A stretch of DNA of 64,000 nt from Ornatilinea sp. (GTDB lineage: Bacteria > Chloroflexota > Anaerolineae > Anaerolineales > Anaerolineaceae), in NCBI GenBank assembly GCA_018433975.1, contig JAHDQE010000041.1, positions 1 to 64,000 on the forward strand. Reading direction: 5' to 3'. Under the pieces are notes generated by a model. The model had not been told where the DNA came from. It saw only the letters and a list, made by a program, of their open reading frames with translations, and did not search any database. Below, in pieces: positions 61,080 to 64,000 of this stretch. The position numbers and the translations under genes were made by a program. Within the stretch, counting starts at the first letter, position 1, and every line of letters begins with the position of its first letter.

Positions 61080-63704
61080 ATGGTTTTTCCATTGATCGTT
61101 TCTAAATTTTGGATTCCCCCCGACCGCAAGGAGTTTGTGCCCCGGACCCGCCTGGCGGAGAGGATCAATGCGGGCCTTTGGGAAGGAGACAGATTTTCTC
61201 GTCGTCTGACAGTAATTTCAGCTCCGGCGGGTTATGGAAAAACCACATTGGCTGCGCAGTGGCTGCGCAGCGTAAGTTATCCCTGTGCCTGGCTTTCAAT
61301 TGATGAAAACGATAATGACCCTGTCCGATTTCTGATTTATTTATTCACGGCACTGGGACAAATTAATCCGGAAATCGCAGAAACAGCCCAAAAGTTGTTT
61401 CAATCCCCACAGCTTCCCTCATCGGAAATCCTTCTCACTACGCTGGTCAATCAAATCGCCGCAATCCCAACACCACTGGTCCTGATGCTGGATGATGTCC
61501 ATCTCCTCCAAAATCCTCAGGTCCATCAGGCTATCCATTTTCTTCTCGAGTACCAGCCGCCCAATTTACATCTGGTAATCCTGACCCGGGAGGACCCTCC
61601 CCTGCCGCTTTCGAAACTTCGCGCCCAGCGTCAGGTGCTGGAGGTTCGCCAATCCGATTTGCGGTTTAACCTCGAAGAGACCGGTGATTTTCTCCGTCGA
61701 GGAGCGGGAATAGACCCACTTCCCGAGGAGATCGAATCGCTTTCAAGTCAAATTGAAGGGTGGGCAGTGGGGCTGCAATTGGCAACCCTTTCTTTACAAA
61801 GTTCTACGGGGCGGAAAGATTTCCTGCAATCTTTTGCCTCCAGCCATCGTTTTATTCTAGACTATTTGATGGATGAAGTGCTGAGTAAGCAGCCGATTGA
61901 TATTCAAAAGTTTCTTTTAAATACTTCAATCCTTAATCGTCTCTCCGCTTCTTTGTGCAATGCGGTAACGGGGCGGGAGGACAGCGGTGAACTGCTGCAA
62001 AAATTTGAAGAAGCGAATCTTTTTATCGTCTCATTAGACCCGCAGCGTGAGTGGTACCGGTTTCACCACCTGTTTTCTGAATTGTTGAAGCACAGGCTGC
62101 GATCAGGCGGGGCAGGTTCGATCCGTGAACTGCATCTCAGAGCCAGTAAATGGTATGAAGAGGAAGGTTACTTTGTGGATGCCGTGGAGCACGCGTTGTC
62201 CTCCGAGGATTGGGAGAAAACCGCTCAGTTAATCCGGATTGGATCTGGTCAAATGCTCCAGCGCGGTGAAGTGGTGACATTGATCCATTGGATGAAAAAA
62301 TATCCTAGGGAGGAATTGCTTTTACGTCCGGCGTTATGCATTGATTTTGCCTGGCCGCTTGTCCTGTCCGGTCAATTATCCGAAGCTGAAACACTTCTGG
62401 CACATTCCGAAGCACAAGTTGAAGCGGATTCGAGTCTGAGCGGTGAAATTGCTGCGGTTCAGGCCTTTATTGCGCGTTCTCGTGGTGATGATGAACAAAC
62501 TGTGGCGTTATCGAGAAAAGCGCTGGCGCTGCTTCCCGGGGAGGATCAATCCTTAAAAGAAGTTCTGTCCGTTAATATGGGCATTGCGCACTGGCACAAT
62601 GGCCAGCTTGCTGAAGCTGCGGATGCTATGGAGGAGGCTTACCAGCTATCTTTGAAATCCGGAAATCGCTACGTGGAGCTGACCTCTCAGATATTTCTCG
62701 CCAGAGTTTTAGCTGCGAGGGGGCAACTTCGTCGGGCTTATCCAATTTATCAGCCTTTGGTTAAGCTGACCGGTCCGATCCCGGTTTTGGCGTTGGCTCA
62801 TCTGGACGTCAGTGCGCTTCATTACGAGTGGAATGAATTGGAACCGTGCAAACTGCATATTGACCGAAGTATTGCGATCAGCGAACAGACCCGGAACAAG
62901 GAATTCCAGATGGCAGGACATATGCAGCTGGCTCGATTAAGGCTGATGAACCAGGAGATTGATGGAGCGGAACAGGAATTGCTCAAGGCGGAACAGCTCC
63001 TTCGACAGGCCAGTGTTACCCCATTGAACCGCGCCCGATGCGCGGCACTCCATGTAATGGTTTCTCTGGCCCGAGAGAATCTGGCTGAGGCGGAGCATTG
63101 GGTTGACCTTTCCGGAAACCATGCAGATGTTCATCCTTTCTATCCTTTTTTAGGCCTGGCTTCAGTGCGACTTCTGCTGGCAAAAAACCGCAAAGCTCAG
63201 GCTCGAGCGATTTTACAGCATTGTGAAGCGAAAGCGGTTCGGGCAGGGTGGAACTACGGTCTGATTGCTGTACACCTCTTTCAGGTGCTGGCGGTAGAGA
63301 CGAAAGAAGCCGCGCTTGGCGTATTAATTAACGTGCTGCAAACCACTCAATCGAATGGTTTTGTTCGCAGTTTCGCGGATATGGGGGAAGCATTGGCTCC
63401 ATTTCTTGAGGGTGCGGTTTTACGAGGGGGAGACCCGGAATATATCGGGCAAATCCGGGACGCCTTCCATACGAGCAAATCGGAAACCGCGCCGGACCAG
63501 TCCGGTCTGGTTGAACCGCTCTCCGAACGCGAATTGGAAGTGCTGCGGCTGGTTGCCAGCGGACTTTCCAACCGGGAAATTGCCCGGCAGCTCATTCTCT
63601 CACTGGGCACGGTCAAGACACATATCCACAATGTTTACGGGAAGCTCGGTGTGCGTAATCGGGTAGAAGCAATTGAACGCGCCAGGTCGTTGGCTTTGTT
63701 TTGA
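61080..63704 (+). CDS. MalT-like LuxR-family ATP-dependent transcriptional regulator
   Basis: 874 residues in the MalT layout: STAND ATPase with Walker A SAPAGYGKTT (about 48-57) and Walker B LMLDDVHLL, a winged-helix/arm region, a long TPR-like superhelix (about 380-780) and a C-terminal LuxR HTH (about 812-868; SERELEVLRLVASGLSNREI). Such proteins activate transcription when an inducer and ATP are bound. The inducer is unknown, and no target operon with an obvious site adjoins. It is monocistronic with its own terminator. Confidence 0.93.
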   Translation: MVFPLIVSKFWIPPDRKEFVPRTRLAERINAGLWEGDRFSRRLTVISAPAGYGKTTLAAQWLRSVSYPCAWLSIDENDNDPVRFLIYLFTALGQINPEIAETAQKLFQSPQLPSSEILLTTLVNQIAAIPTPLVLMLDDVHLLQNPQVHQAIHFLLEYQPPNLHLVILTREDPPLPLSKLRAQRQVLEVRQSDLRFNLEETGDFLRRGAGIDPLPEEIESLSSQIEGWAVGLQLATLSLQSSTGRKDFLQSFASSHRFILDYLMDEVLSKQPIDIQKFLLNTSILNRLSASLCNAVTGREDSGELLQKFEEANLFIVSLDPQREWYRFHHLFSELLKHRLRSGGAGSIRELHLRASKWYEEEGYFVDAVEHALSSEDWEKTAQLIRIGSGQMLQRGEVVTLIHWMKKYPREELLLRPALCIDFAWPLVLSGQLSEAETLLAHSEAQVEADSSLSGEIAAVQAFIARSRGDDEQTVALSRKALALLPGEDQSLKEVLSVNMGIAHWHNGQLAEAADAMEEAYQLSLKSGNRYVELTSQIFLARVLAARGQLRRAYPIYQPLVKLTGPIPVLALAHLDVSALHYEWNELEPCKLHIDRSIAISEQTRNKEFQMAGHMQLARLRLMNQEIDGAEQELLKAEQLLRQASVTPLNRARCAALHVMVSLARENLAEAEHWVDLSGNHADVHPFYPFLGLASVRLLLAKNRKAQARAILQHCEAKAVRAGWNYGLIAVHLFQVLAVETKEAALGVLINVLQTTQSNGFVRSFADMGEALAPFLEGAVLRGGDPEYIGQIRDAFHTSKSETAPDQSGLVEPLSERELEVLRLVASGLSNREIARQLILSLGTVKTHIHNVYGKLGVRNRVEAIERARSLALF

Positions 63705-63729
63705 TTGAACCTGAAATAAAATCCACTTT

Positions 63730-63761
63730 CCGCCTGAACCGTAAAAAGCAGGTGGTTTTTT
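63730..63761 (+). terminator. terminator of the LuxR-family gene
   Basis: CCGCCTG (63730-63736) pairs with CAGGTGG (63749-63755, one G-T pair), followed by TTTTTT. Confidence 0.75.
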
Positions 63762-63891
63762 GCTTTAAACAAGGAAATAAACCCCATATAAACCCCTTTA
63801 ATCCATCCGTGGATCGATGTAATCCGGATTGCGAGGCGATATTCTGGTATTACGAGTTCATTTGTTAGTGAATTGGAAGGAGGAATGACAA

Positions 63892-64000
63892 ATGGCTATT
63901 GGAACCGATATCAAAATTCGTGAAATGTCAACAACAAAAGTAATGGCATTGCGGTTTACATTGGGAATTGTGCTTTCAGCCTTCAGCGGAGTGTTGCTCC
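63892..64000 (+). CDS. start of an unknown gene (cut by window end)
   Basis: An ATG at 63892 with the strong SD GGAAGGAGG opens a frame to the window end. The visible 36 residues start MAIGTDIKIREMSTTKVMAL and run into a hydrophobic helix (LGIVLSAFSGVLL), so a membrane protein is likely. Nothing more can be said. Confidence 0.6.
   Translation, partial: MAIGTDIKIREMSTTKVMALRFTLGIVLSAFSGVLL

Overview
The window reads as chromosomal DNA of a Chloroflexota bacterium, most likely an Anaerolineae-like anaerobe. This is inference from gene content: many lipoproteins and membrane proteins with Thr/Pro-rich tails, GxPI-repeat lipoproteins, a MalT/LuxR-type giant regulator, abundant carbohydrate ABC systems, an amidohydrolase of the N-acyl-D-amino-acid deacylase group, and a stand-alone dnaA locus. 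Genes are mostly compact, with clear SD sequences, -35/-10 promoters and intrinsic terminators. No rRNA, CRISPR array or complete insertion sequence was seen.

Layout. 1-2.2 kb: end of an inositol-phosphate synthase, an SDR oxidoreductase and a sortase. 2.5-11.7 kb: a tRNA with anticodon CAT, followed by a roughly 9.1-kb genomic island bounded by a 29-bp direct repeat of the tRNA 3' end. The island holds an AT-rich orphan gene, a truncated tyrosine integrase and a complete sugar operon (FCD-GntR regulator, BtpA/SgcQ protein, FGGY kinase, M19 dipeptidase-like protein, binding protein, two permeases) behind a textbook promoter and operator. 11.8-14.2 kb: a methyltransferase, a lipoprotein gene broken by an in-frame amber codon, and a small membrane protein. 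14.3-20.8 kb: a second leftward operon: UTRA-GntR regulator, PfkB kinase, ribose-type ABC transporter and an ADP-ribosylglycohydrolase. 21-29 kb: cell-envelope genes, among them a PBP1-like protein whose catalytic motifs are degraded, a membrane TPR protein, a LysM lipoprotein and a large GxPI-repeat lipoprotein. 29.6-35 kb: an epimerase, dnaA with a candidate origin, an FAD oxidoreductase and a flippase-like protein. 35-43 kb: housekeeping and small genes (GNAT, dodecin, MscS channel, carboxyltransferase, membrane protein, peptidase T, two one-helix microproteins). 43.4-43.7 kb: a promoter-driven, multi-hairpin RNA that I cannot match to a known class. 43.7-47 kb: hpt, a nuclease-like protein, a cytidylate-kinase-like protein, AlaX and a B12-methionine-synthase-activation-like protein. 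47-51 kb: a 1324-residue single-chain protein joining TPR, two peptide-ABC permease units and an extracytoplasmic M28-peptidase-like domain. 51.4-60.7 kb: a CAP-domain lipoprotein, a YwaF-like protein, a D-aminoacylase, an ABC ATPase fused to a cyclic-nucleotide-binding-like domain with its FtsX/MacB-type permease, a UroD-family protein and Tag glycosylase. 60.8-64 kb: tRNA-Asp, a MalT-like regulator and the start of a further gene.

How the genes work together. Two independently regulated sugar or nucleoside uptake-and-phosphorylation operons each start with their own GntR-type repressor and carry a palindrome overlapping the promoter -10 box. The envelope genes form a surface-protein set, several of whose catalytic domains look inactive. 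The most unusual items are the TPR-permease-permease-M28 fusion, the ABC-ATPase/cNMP-like fusion, the tRNA-integrated metabolic island, the unassigned structured RNA and the pseudo-PBP.
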